NCBI GenBank assembly: GCA_018668095.1
Contig: JABIQF010000011.1
Location: 1 to 13,367 of the forward strand
Length of the DNA: 13,367 nt
Direction: 5' to 3'
Source: Cellvibrionales bacterium
Lineage (GTDB): Bacteria > Pseudomonadota > Gammaproteobacteria > Pseudomonadales > UBA7434
Under the pieces are notes generated by a model, which was given only the letters and a program-made list of their open reading frames with translations, was not told where the DNA came from and ran no database searches. Of this stretch, positions 7,245-13,367 are shown piece by piece; within the stretch, counting starts at the first letter, position 1, and each line of letters begins with the position of its first letter. The translations under genes and the position numbers were made by a program.

Positions 7245-7677
7245 GATCGCAAATTACCTATTAATGATCGCTTTTATCTTTTAAGCTGTTGTATTAAATA
7301 GTATTTTTATTATTTTGTGGTCCTACTAATACTTGCATTCGCGTATTAATGCGGTGCACCACACCGAAGTGGCTCAATTTCGGCGTTTATTACCTGTTTT
7401 CCTTTATCGTTACTGAGATTTAGCGCTTACTTCCACTATGCACTCACTCGCAATTCGTTATTCTAGCTTTTTTGTATGGTATTTGACCACCCCGAGAGGG
7501 TTAATTAAGGTAAACCTAAGCGAATAATTGTGTTTTTAGGCCGATAAGCGTTTTTTCGATGGCCTTGATACCCAACTTTGGCGCAACTTTGCTATTGTGC
7601 GTTTGTCTCAAGGTCGTTCAATGACGATTGATCGGCAACAAAACACTAATGATAGCGATAGATGAGGTTAAGCAATT
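7245..7677. other. Divergent intergenic region with several small palindromes
   Basis: These 433 bases lie between the pseudokinase gene and the DoxX gene. I see no convincing gene. It contains overlapping inverted repeats around 7328-7372: AATAC/GTATT, GCATT/AATGC, the palindrome GGTGCACC at 7353-7360, and CCAC/GTGG. Further along are TTAATTAA (7501-7508) and AGGTAAACCT (7509-7518). A perfect sigma-28-type -10 octamer GCCGATAA sits at 7540-7547, but its -35 position is poor. A weak extended -10 (TGCTATTGT, 7590-7598) could serve the DoxX gene. Small open frames at 7349, 7559 and 7621 (24, 21 and 14 codons) have no supporting ribosome binding sites. The region must hold the promoters of both flanking genes. 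Confidence 0.5.
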
Positions 7678-8319
7678 ATGCGTGCATTCGATGCTTTAGT
7701 AGAAAAATTTAGCGGTTTTGATGGCCTCCCTTTGCTGTTAATACGCGTGTTTTTAGCGCCTATTATGATTTATGCCGGTTACGGAAAGCTGCAATTAGGT
7801 GCTGACGTTGGTTTTTTCGAGCAATTCTTAGCTGACCCTAATGTGGTTGGCTGGTTTGGTAATCCTGATTGGGGTTTAGGTCTGCCGTTGCCAGGTGTTT
7901 TGGCTTTTCTTGCTGCTTGGACAGAGTTAATAGGTGGTTGGTTACTGTTATTTGGTTTGTGGACGCGATTAGCAAGCTTGCCATTGATGTTTACTATGGT
8001 TGTAGCTGCAGGCACGGCACATTGGGATAATGGTTGGCATGCCTTTCCTGAAGCGAAGCTCACCGTACCTTGGGAATGGCGTATGGATTTAATCGAAGAG
8101 GGTAATCAGCGCAAAGCGGCGGCCATTGGATTGTTAAAGCAGCATGGCAATTATGACTGGTTAACCGAGGCTGGCAGCATCACTGTGTTAAAAGGCGGTA
8201 TTGAATTTGCGGCAACCTACTTTGTTATGTTGATGGTCTTATTTTTTTATGGCGGCGGCCGCTATTTCAGTTTGGACTATTGGTTGTCTCAACGATATCG
8301 AGATAACGTGCTTTCCTAA
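7678..8319 (+). CDS. DoxX-family integral membrane protein
   Basis: A 213-residue inner-membrane protein with four predicted transmembrane helices (about 17-38, 72-94, 98-115 and 173-193), the standard DoxX arrangement. Family features visible are LLLIRVFLAPIMIYAGYGKL in helix 1 and AAWTELIGGWLLLFGLWTR in helix 2. Between helices 3 and 4 is an unusually long hydrophilic loop of about 57 residues, starting HWDNGW and containing QHGNYDWLTEAG. That makes the protein longer than the typical DoxX size of about 140-150. GAGG at 7664-7667, 10 bases upstream, supports the start. It appears monocistronic, with a hairpin after the stop. Some DoxX relatives (HvfX) belong to metal-related peptide systems, but none of those partner genes is nearby. 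The molecular function is not established. Confidence 0.9.
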   Translation: MRAFDALVEKFSGFDGLPLLLIRVFLAPIMIYAGYGKLQLGADVGFFEQFLADPNVVGWFGNPDWGLGLPLPGVLAFLAAWTELIGGWLLLFGLWTRLASLPLMFTMVVAAGTAHWDNGWHAFPEAKLTVPWEWRMDLIEEGNQRKAAAIGLLKQHGNYDWLTEAGSITVLKGGIEFAATYFVMLMVLFFYGGGRYFSLDYWLSQRYRDNVLS

Positions 8320-8344
8320 TCGCTAAAAAGAAAAAATCATTTAA

Positions 8345-8368
8345 TAAAGCCCCGTTATCGGGGCTTTA
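8345..8368. terminator. Strong hairpin, probable terminator after the DoxX gene
   Basis: TAAAGCCCCG (8345-8354), a TTAT loop, and CGGGGCTTTA (8359-8368) form a perfect 10-base stem. It starts 25 bases after the DoxX stop codon. The plus-strand T-tract is short. The A-rich stretch upstream would give a better U-tract for minus-strand transcription, so it may work in both directions. It separates the DoxX gene from the rhlB promoter. Confidence 0.8.
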
Positions 8369-8410
8369 TGCTGTCTAACGTCTACATTTTGTCGGCTTTT
8401 TGGATTATTT

Positions 8411-8439
8411 TTGGGCAAACGAGAAATATCGCATACAAT
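8411..8439 (+). promoter_or_regulatory. Candidate rhlB promoter
   Basis: TTGGGC (8411-8416) and TACAAT (8434-8439, five of six to consensus) are separated by exactly 17 bases. The predicted start near 8446 leaves a leader of about 78 bases before the rhlB start. The -10 is part of a small inverted repeat, CGCAT-ACA-ATGCG (8430-8442). The location between the terminator hairpin and rhlB supports it. Confidence 0.5.
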
Positions 8440-8494
8440 GCGCACCATTCATGCTGTCAGTTCGGTGTTACTGCTTCTGGCTATATTTTTTTGA

Positions 8495-8517
8495 GGGACT
8501 GTGTCCCGCCGAGGTGG
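8495..8517 (+). promoter_or_regulatory. rhlB leader hairpin next to the ribosome binding site
   Basis: GGGAC (8495-8499), TGT and GTCCC (8503-8507) form a perfect 5-base stem with a 3-base loop, preceded by a run of T. Three bases later comes the strong ribosome binding site GAGGTGG (8511-8517). Its GAGG ends 9 bases before the TTG at 8524, which supports that codon as the rhlB start. The hairpin could influence translation or stability of the mRNA; this is inference. Confidence 0.5.
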
Positions 8518-8523
8518 TTAATT

Positions 8524-9882
8524 TTGTTTAGTAAGTTGTTTGGCTCAAAGAGTAGCGCTAAAAAATCTGTGGCAGCGAAAGCGGCTGCGGATACATCGCG
8601 CAAGCCGTCCGCAAAAGCATCCGCTAGTAAGCCCGCTTCAAGTAAAAAATCTAAACCGCCTCGCGCCAAAAAAGCCCCTAAACCGGCTTGGTCATTAGAT
8701 AAATTTCCTGTGCCTGAAAAAGAAGGCTTAACGCGCTTTCATGATTTAGATTTACCATTGTCGATGATGCATGCGATAGCCGATTTAGGCTTTGAATATT
8801 GTTCGCCGATTCAGGCGGCGATATTACCGCATACATTAGATGGCTTGGATGCCGTGGGTAAGGCGCAAACGGGTACGGGTAAAACCGCCGCGTTTTTAAT
8901 TACAGCGATTTGTGATTTGCTTGCACATCCGATTGATGACGAACGCTATACCGGTGAACCTCGGGTGGTGGTGATTGCGCCAACGCGCGAGCTGGTTATG
9001 CAAATTGCTAAAGATGCCGAAGATTTAACAAAACATGCTGATCTTCATGTTGAAATGTTAATTGGCGGAATGGATTACGCGGCGCAATTAAAACGTGTGC
9101 AGCGCAAGGTGGTTGATATTGTTGTGGCGACACCGGGTCGGTTGATCGACTTTATGACACGCGGTGATTTGCGTCTTGATATGGTTGAGATTATGGTCAT
9201 TGATGAAGCTGATCGTATGTTGGATATGGGCTTTATTCCTCAAGTACGCAGAATTGTTCGCGCTTGTCCGCCAAAAGATCAACGTCAAACATTATTGTTT
9301 AGTGCAACCTTCACTGAGGACGTTATTCGCTTAACTGAACAGTGGACAATTGATCCTGTGCGCATTGAAATGGAGCCAGATCGTGTCGCTTCTGATTCCG
9401 TTGACCAAAAAGTGTATATGGTTGGCTCTAAAGATAAATTCCAAGTATTGAAAAATATACTGAAGTCAGACGATGTCACTAGCGCCATTGTTTTTGCTAA
9501 TCGTCGTGATCAAACACGCTGGCTTTATGAGCGCTTAAGCAAGTCGTCAATTACCTGTGGCATGTTGTCGGGTGAAGTGGCGCAGCAAAAAAGAACCAGT
9601 ACTTTAAAGCGTTTTAAAGACGGCAATATCAAAGTATTAGTGGCTACTGATGTAGCGGGTAGGGGTATTCACGTCAATGGTATTAGCCATGTCATTAACT
9701 ATAATTTGCCCGAAGATCCTGAAGATTATGTTCATCGTATTGGTCGTACAGGCCGTGCAGGTGAAACCGGCACATCGATTAGTCTGGCCTGTGAAGACGA
9801 TGCTTTTATGTTGTTAGATATAGAAGAATTACTGGGCGAAAAAATTGCTTGTGAGCAACCACCCTTAGAATTTATGGATTAG
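8524..9882 (+). CDS. rhlB: ATP-dependent RNA helicase RhlB (DEAD-box)
   Basis: RhlB unwinds structured RNA for the RNA-decay machinery. In E. coli it binds RNase E in the degradosome. With the TTG start at 8524 the protein has 452 residues. A basic Lys/Ala/Ser/Pro tail (8-55) precedes the helicase core. Motifs, in order: Q motif GFEYCSPIQ (89-97), AQTGTGKT (114-121), PTREL (153-157), TPGR (203-206), DEAD (227-230), SAT (260-262), ATDVAGRG (374-381) and HRIGRTGR (404-411). All are canonical. The frame stays open upstream to ATG 8368, but that codon lies within the terminator hairpin and before the predicted promoter, and the extra 52 residues look non-coding. GAGG before 8524 and the sequence LFSKLFG after it favour the TTG start. 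The last 11 bases overlap the convergent cysZ. Confidence 0.93.
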   Translation: MFSKLFGSKSSAKKSVAAKAAADTSRKPSAKASASKPASSKKSKPPRAKKAPKPAWSLDKFPVPEKEGLTRFHDLDLPLSMMHAIADLGFEYCSPIQAAILPHTLDGLDAVGKAQTGTGKTAAFLITAICDLLAHPIDDERYTGEPRVVVIAPTRELVMQIAKDAEDLTKHADLHVEMLIGGMDYAAQLKRVQRKVVDIVVATPGRLIDFMTRGDLRLDMVEIMVIDEADRMLDMGFIPQVRRIVRACPPKDQRQTLLFSATFTEDVIRLTEQWTIDPVRIEMEPDRVASDSVDQKVYMVGSKDKFQVLKNILKSDDVTSAIVFANRRDQTRWLYERLSKSSITCGMLSGEVAQQKRTSTLKRFKDGNIKVLVATDVAGRGIHVNGISHVINYNLPEDPEDYVHRIGRTGRAGETGTSISLACEDDAFMLLDIEELLGEKIACEQPPLEFMD

Positions 9883-10663
9883 TCTCATCTAGTTTTTTAT
9901 CCTGTTTATAAAGCTTCGATTCTTTCTTGAGTCGCTCTACATAAAAAGCTGTTCCACCACAAACCGCTGCGGGTATTGCAATAATATTGAGCAGCGGAAT
10001 CATTGTCGAGAACATTGCGGCGGCACCTAATCCCAAGGCGGTTGCCCTATCGCTTTTTAAATGCTTTCTCAAAATTTTAAACGGTATCTGATGGTTGTCA
10101 TAGCTGTAATCAGTGTATTGGATCGCTAGCATCCATGCGCCAAAAACAAACCAAATAAAAGGCATAAGCGGTGCTAATAGCGGAATGAGTAGGGATAGTA
10201 AAGATAAAATGAGTAGCGGTATTAGCCATAAAAAGTAGTGCAGTAACTTTTGAATTTCGCGCATGAGTGTGCGGGGAATTAACGCCAGTACAGCGAGTAG
10301 ACCTCCAACACTGTCGGCCGATTCTCCTGTGATCACTTTTTCTGTTTGTTCGGCTAATAAGCCATAAAAAGGTGAGCCTATTAACGTAGCGGCAAAGGTA
10401 AACCCATAAGCGACAATCAATAAAATCATGCCAATAAATAAAGGCCAGAGCAGCCATTTAATAAAGCTAAGCCAATCGGGTATTTGATCTAAAAATCCAT
10501 TTAGCCAAAGGTCAAAGTTGGCGTATAAGTAAGAAATACTAAAGTAGAAAAGTGCGATATTGAGTAACAGCGGGATAATGACAAAGGGCAAAATACGCGG
10601 TTGTTTCAGTAGTCTGAAACCTTCCAGTAAATAACTTGCACCGTTGCCAAAATTATTGATCAT
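9872..10663 (-). CDS. cysZ: Sulfate transporter CysZ
   Basis: CysZ (EI24/PF07264 family) is an inner-membrane protein that moves sulfate into the cytoplasm for cysteine synthesis. The 263 residues fit the family (E. coli has 253). The N terminus GASYLLEGFRLLKQPRILPF is typical of CysZ. Hydrophobic segments lie at about 28-48, 66-96, 145-185 and 205-245. Conserved IGSPFYGLLAEQTE follows the second segment. DYSYDNHQIPFKILRKHLKS precedes the last membrane region, and a charged cytoplasmic tail rich in Lys and Asp ends the protein. No strong ribosome binding site is seen before ATG 10663, but the sequence fits the family from there. A good sigma-70-type promoter lies just upstream. The gene overlaps the rhlB 3' end by 11 bases, tail to tail. 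No other cys genes are in view. Confidence 0.93.
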   Translation of the reverse strand: MINNFGNGASYLLEGFRLLKQPRILPFVIIPLLLNIALFYFSISYLYANFDLWLNGFLDQIPDWLSFIKWLLWPLFIGMILLIVAYGFTFAATLIGSPFYGLLAEQTEKVITGESADSVGGLLAVLALIPRTLMREIQKLLHYFLWLIPLLILSLLSLLIPLLAPLMPFIWFVFGAWMLAIQYTDYSYDNHQIPFKILRKHLKSDRATALGLGAAAMFSTMIPLLNIIAIPAAVCGGTAFYVERLKKESKLYKQDKKLDETNP

Positions 10664-10699
10664 CTGAGTTGTTTGTGAGTCTCGTTAATCGAATACATA

Positions 10700-10729
10700 G
10701 TTATATTAGCCTGATTACACGAGTGTCGA
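10700..10729 (-). promoter_or_regulatory. Candidate cysZ promoter
   Basis: On the minus strand TCGACA (10729-10724, five of six to consensus) and TATAAC (10705-10700, five of six) are 18 bases apart. They lie about 37 bases before the cysZ ATG and downstream of the rnt terminator candidate. No clear CysB-type site was recognised. Confidence 0.55.
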
Positions 10730-10763
10730 TAGATTTTTTTAATACTGAGTTCTATTAAAGCAT

Positions 10764-10783
10764 ACCGTTTTTAGATGAACGGT
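10764..10783 (-). terminator. Possible terminator after rnt
   Basis: ACCGTT (10764-10769) and AACGGT (10778-10783) form a 6-base stem with an 8-base loop. An outer AAGC/GCTT pair extends it across a small internal loop. It starts 17 bases after the rnt stop, in the rnt reading direction. The U-tract after it is poor, so termination may be weak or Rho-assisted. Confidence 0.4.
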
Positions 10784-10800
10784 TTAGCTTAGCTATTGCT

Positions 10801-11511
10801 TTAATCTTCGGAGGGCGCTTTTGTCGTTTTTTCAACGGGTGGTAAAGGCCAGCCACCCAGTGATTTCCAACGATTGACAATATAGCAAAACAACTCGGCT
10901 GTTTTTTGCGTATCATAACTGGCGCTATGCGCATCTTCGTTATCAAAGGCAATGCCGGCATGGTAGCAAGCTTTAGCTAAAACGGTTTGCCCCAGCGCGA
11001 GGCCAGCAAGACTCGCCGTATCAAAGCTAGAGAATGGATGAAAAGGATTGCGTTTTATATCGCAGCGCAGCAGTGCCGCATTTAAAAAGCCTTGGTCGAA
11101 AGCCGCATTGTGAGCCACCATAATGGCTCGCTTACAAGAGACCAGTTTTAACTCTGCACGAACATGCTTAAATAAATCACCGAGAACAACGTCTTCATTT
11201 TGTGAAGGTCGTAGTGGGTGGTCAGGATTAATACCGGTAAATTCAAGCGCAGCAGGATCTATATTAGCGCCTTCAAACGGTCGAACATGGTAGCTGTAAG
11301 TTTCGCCACAAAATACATTACCTTGATCATCCATTTTAATAATAGTAGCGGCAATTTCTAGCATGGCATCGGTAGCCGCATTAAAGCCGCCGGTTTCTAT
11401 ATCAATAACAACGGGTAAGTAGCCGCGAAATCGGTTTTCCATTAAATGCTCTATAGGCTGCGCTTCTGGATTATCCGAGACATTACTTACGTCGGTCATT
11501 TCATTACTCAT
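10801..11511 (-). CDS. rnt: Ribonuclease T
   Basis: RNase T is a homodimeric DEDD-family 3'-5' exoribonuclease that trims tRNA, 5S and 23S rRNA 3' ends and turns over the tRNA CCA end. RFRGYLPVVIDIETGGFNA carries the first metal ligands, Asp37 and Glu39. AHNAAFDQ supplies Asp139. HSASYD supplies His195 and Asp200, which marks the DEDDh subtype. KRNPFHPFSSFDTASLAGL and IVNRWKSLGGWPL are RNase T-specific segments that separate it from DnaQ epsilon. The 236 residues include a slightly longer N-terminal tail than the E. coli protein (215). The ATG overlaps the pyrC stop as ATGA (11508-11511), implying translational coupling. A second Met at residue 5 is a minor start alternative. Confidence 0.97.
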   Translation of the reverse strand: MSNEMTDVSNVSDNPEAQPIEHLMENRFRGYLPVVIDIETGGFNAATDAMLEIAATIIKMDDQGNVFCGETYSYHVRPFEGANIDPAALEFTGINPDHPLRPSQNEDVVLGDLFKHVRAELKLVSCKRAIMVAHNAAFDQGFLNAALLRCDIKRNPFHPFSSFDTASLAGLALGQTVLAKACYHAGIAFDNEDAHSASYDTQKTAELFCYIVNRWKSLGGWPLPPVEKTTKAPSED

Positions 11512-12554
11512 TTATTCACTAACCGCCATAAAATATCTTGTCCAGCACGCAGCGGAATCAGTTGATCACCTGCCATAGCTAATTGGTCAGGCACTTGCCA
11601 GCTCGTTTTTTCTAAAGTGATGGTGCCGGTATTGCGTGGCAGTTTATAAAAATCAGCACCATAGAAACTGGCAAAGCCTTCTAGTTTGTCTAATGCATTC
11701 ATGCCGTCAAAGGCTTCTGCATATAATTCAATAGCCGCATGAGCTGTATAAGCGCCAGCACAGCCGCAATCGCTTTCTTTGTTTTGTTGTGAATGCGGTG
11801 CTGAATCAGTACCCAGAAAGAATTTCGGATTGCCGCTAGTCGCTGCCTCAAGCAAGGCTTGTTGATGACGCTGACGTTTTAAAATGGGAAGGCAATAGTA
11901 GTGAGGGCGAATGCCTCCGGCGAGTAAATCATTACGATTATAAAGTAAGTGATGGGCCGTAATAGTAGCCACTATATTAGCACTGCTTGCTTCAACAAAT
12001 TCGACAGCCTGCTGCGTAGTAATGTGTTCAAAGACAATACGCAATTCAGGAAAGTCACTAACGACTTGTTTTAGTATTGAATCAATAAACTGAGCTTCAC
12101 GGTCAAAAATATCAATATCACTGTGTGTCACTTCACCATGAATCGCTAACACCAAACCGGTTTTTTGCATGGCTTCTAGCGCTGGGTATATATTTTTGAT
12201 GTCTGTCACACCACTGTCGGAATTAGTGGTGGCACCGGCAGGATACAATTTAGCCGCATGAACTGAACCTGACGCTGCTGCGGCTTCGATATCAGCTGGG
12301 CTGGTTAGATCGGTAAGATAAAGCACCATTAAAGGATCGAGAGATAAATTATCATCAACCGCTGCAGTAATGCGATTGCGATAAACTTCTGCTTCGGCAG
12401 CATTGGTGACGGGTGGTACCAAATTAGGCATAACAATGACGCGGCCAAACTGTTTCGCGGCATCATTTGCCGTGCGAGCAAGTGCAGCGCCATCACGCAG
12501 ATGGATATGCCAGTCGTCAGGTTGGGTCAGAGTAATTGTGGTTGCTGAAGTCAT
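11508..12554 (-). CDS. pyrC: Dihydroorotase
   Basis: PyrC converts N-carbamoyl-L-aspartate to dihydroorotate, the third step of pyrimidine synthesis, in the cytoplasm. The 348 residues and motifs match the E. coli-type (class II) zinc enzyme. DDWHIHLRDG holds metal ligands His16 and His18. KLYPAGATTNS supplies Lys102, the residue carboxylated to bridge the two zincs. AIHGEV gives His139, FEHIT gives His177, and GTDSAPH gives the catalytic Asp250. A short AGG six bases before ATG 12554 serves as ribosome binding site. It is the first gene of a pyrC-rnt pair and is divergent from motY, an order I recall from Pseudomonas. All active-site residues are intact. Confidence 0.97.
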   Translation of the reverse strand: MTSATTITLTQPDDWHIHLRDGAALARTANDAAKQFGRVIVMPNLVPPVTNAAEAEVYRNRITAAVDDNLSLDPLMVLYLTDLTSPADIEAAAASGSVHAAKLYPAGATTNSDSGVTDIKNIYPALEAMQKTGLVLAIHGEVTHSDIDIFDREAQFIDSILKQVVSDFPELRIVFEHITTQQAVEFVEASSANIVATITAHHLLYNRNDLLAGGIRPHYYCLPILKRQRHQQALLEAATSGNPKFFLGTDSAPHSQQNKESDCGCAGAYTAHAAIELYAEAFDGMNALDKLEGFASFYGADFYKLPRNTGTITLEKTSWQVPDQLAMAGDQLIPLRAGQDILWRLVNK

Positions 12555-12575
12555 CGATTGCCTATATTTGTTGGG

Positions 12576-12611
12576 AAGATAGCATATTTAAGCCCGTCAT
12601 GTTGAGGGCTT
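12576..12611 (-). promoter_or_regulatory. Candidate pyrC promoter with an overlapping inverted repeat
   Basis: On the minus strand TCAACA (12605-12600) and TATCTT (12581-12576) are 18 bases apart, and the -10 is extended by TGC. An inverted repeat AAGCCC (12590-12595) / GGGCTT (12606-12611) brackets the -35, so it could be an operator. The predicted start falls in or next to a CCC tract, a setting reminiscent of nucleotide-sensitive start selection in enterobacterial pyrC. No leader hairpin was found to support that. Confidence 0.4.
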
Positions 12612-12677
12612 TAGCCGTAGTGGGCTATTTTGGATAATACACAGCTATTTTAAATTCAAGCTATGCATTTGCAAAGG

Positions 12678-12704
12678 TAAAGAAATCGGTGATTTGGCCG
12701 TTAT
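12678..12704 (+). promoter_or_regulatory. Sigma-28 (FliA)-type promoter for motY
   Basis: TAAAGAAA (12678-12685), 11 bases, then GCCGTTAT (12697-12704) matches the FliA layout TAAAGTTT-N11-GCCGATAA. TAAAG and GCCG are exact and the spacing is exact. The predicted start near 12711 gives a leader of about 60 bases before motY. Flagellar motY genes are known FliA targets in Vibrio and Pseudomonas, which fits the context. Confidence 0.6.
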
Positions 12705-12769
12705 TAGTTTAAATAATGATTTGCTTTTAAATAATTAGCGTTTAAATGTGACTGGAAACTATCCCAACT

Positions 12770-13367
12770 ATGCCTATAGCTCCTATCTACCCATGTTTGG
12801 AATTATCTAAACGTTTACTCAGCGCACAAGCACATAAGCGCTTGAGCTCTAACGTTTTTATAATGTCGGCTTTGGTTTTGACTGCGCTATGTTATTCGAG
12901 TGTGCAGGCGATGACCTTTCATCCACGCATGGATCAGGCGAAATGGTTGTCAGATAGTCATGTTTTACAATGTCAGTTAACTCAGCCGATTCCCTCATTT
13001 GGTCGCGCCGTCTTTGATAACAGCGCAGGCCAGCCATTGCGTTTCTATTTACAGTCGGCTTCGAGCGCTATGGCGCAAGGTCAGGCTTTATTACAATCGG
13101 AAGCCCCCATATGGAAACCAGAGCAAGAGATCGTAAATTTGGGTTTGGTTAATATTATTGAGGGTGAAACCCCGGTTAATTTAGATGCGATACTTGCCGA
13201 TCAAATACTCACCGAGCTCTATCAAGGTAAGTCACCTCACTTTATTCGTCAGGGTAGTGATTCACAAGCGCGTCCCCAAGAGCAATTAGTGGCAACAGCA
13301 CCGGCTAGCATAATTGATCCGCAGATTATCAAAGTAGGATTGTCATCGGTGCATTTTCGAGCCGCCT
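12770..13367 (+). CDS. motY: Flagellar T-ring protein MotY, N-terminal part (partial)
   Basis: MotY forms the periplasmic T-ring under the outer membrane of polar sodium-type flagella and helps hold the stator. The frame is open from ATG 12770 to the right edge (199 codons). Residues 1-47 look like a long signal peptide: basic KRLLSAQAHKR, the hydrophobic stretch VFIMSALVLTALCYSS, and VQA before the predicted cleavage. The mature part begins MTFHPRMDQAKW. CQLTQPIPSFGRAVF (Cys68), LGLVNIIEGE and LYQGKSPHFIRQG, then KVGLSSVHFRAA, match the MotY N-terminal domain. The OmpA-like peptidoglycan-binding domain should lie beyond the window. A later Met (12863, residue 32) would leave a signal with no positive charge, so 12770 is preferred. 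An in-frame TGA at 12749 limits further extension. Position beside pyrC matches Pseudomonas. Confidence 0.88.
   Translation, partial: MPIAPIYPCLELSKRLLSAQAHKRLSSNVFIMSALVLTALCYSSVQAMTFHPRMDQAKWLSDSHVLQCQLTQPIPSFGRAVFDNSAGQPLRFYLQSASSAMAQGQALLQSEAPIWKPEQEIVNLGLVNIIEGETPVNLDAILADQILTELYQGKSPHFIRQGSDSQARPQEQLVATAPASIIDPQIIKVGLSSVHFRAA

Noticed and set aside
7349..7423. 24-codon open frame in the divergent intergenic region
   Set aside because: It has no ribosome binding site or recognisable sequence, and it overlaps the palindrome cluster. Frames this short occur by chance.
7559..7665. Two tiny frames (21 and 14 codons) joined by an ATGA overlap before the DoxX gene
   Set aside because: The overlap looks like translational coupling, but the first frame has no ribosome binding site and neither shows coding character.
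7779..8063. 94-codon minus-strand open frame opposite the DoxX gene
   Set aside because: Its Pro/Asn-rich translation is what antisense reading of a membrane-protein gene gives. The plus-strand protein is well supported.
8368..8523. Upstream extension of the rhlB frame to ATG 8368
   Set aside because: The ATG lies within the right arm of the hairpin, upstream of the predicted promoter, with no ribosome binding site. The 52 extra residues do not resemble an RhlB N terminus.
10110..10457. 115-codon minus-strand open frame inside cysZ
   Set aside because: It lies in another frame of a clearly coding membrane-protein gene. Its composition is that of a shadow frame.

Overview
The window looks like chromosomal core DNA from a marine-type gammaproteobacterium of the Cellvibrionales/Pseudomonas-like broad group. 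This is inferred from gene order and protein sequence: hemA-prfA-prmC with a divergent TPR lipoprotein gene upstream, a pyrC-rnt pair divergent from motY (an arrangement I recall from Pseudomonas), an RhlB of the Lys/Ala-tailed type, and a polar-flagellum motY gene. There are no rRNA or tRNA genes, insertion sequences, phage genes or CRISPR arrays.

Layout. 1-401 (-): start of a TPR-type outer-membrane lipoprotein gene, running off the left edge. 653-4003 (+): hemA (glutamyl-tRNA reductase), prfA (release factor 1) and prmC (the methyltransferase that modifies the GGQ glutamine of release factors). 4000-7244 (-): a two-gene unit convergent with prmC. The upstream gene encodes an 888-residue receiver-like/PAS/histidine-kinase-like protein, and the downstream gene a 178-residue single-domain receiver-like protein. 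7245-7677: a 433-bp divergent intergenic region. 7678-8319 (+): a DoxX-family membrane protein, followed by a strong hairpin. 8524-9882 (+): RNA helicase rhlB, probably with a TTG start and a structured leader. 9872-10663 (-): cysZ, a sulfate transporter, convergent with rhlB. 10801-12554 (-): pyrC-rnt, joined by an ATGA overlap. 12770-13367 (+): the N-terminal part of motY, running off the right edge, preceded by a sigma-28-like promoter.

The most interesting part is the 4000-7244 pair. The large protein keeps the recognisable scaffold of a sensor histidine kinase, but the residues needed for catalysis are replaced: the H-box histidine is Gln629, both N-box asparagines are gone, the DxGxG box reads TTSGS, and the glycine-rich ATP-lid box is lost. 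Its N-terminal receiver keeps the aspartate but lacks the conserved lysine. Its small partner likewise keeps the receiver aspartate (Asp80) but has lost the acidic pair, the Thr/Ser switch and the Lys. Both reading frames are intact, so this looks like a maintained non-catalytic signalling pair rather than a decaying pseudogene. What it does is unknown.

The remaining genes are housekeeping. PrmC acts on PrfA, which explains that pairing. PyrC and RNase T serve pyrimidine synthesis and tRNA/RNA 3'-end trimming. RhlB is an mRNA-decay helicase, CysZ feeds sulfate assimilation, and MotY belongs to the flagellar stator T-ring.
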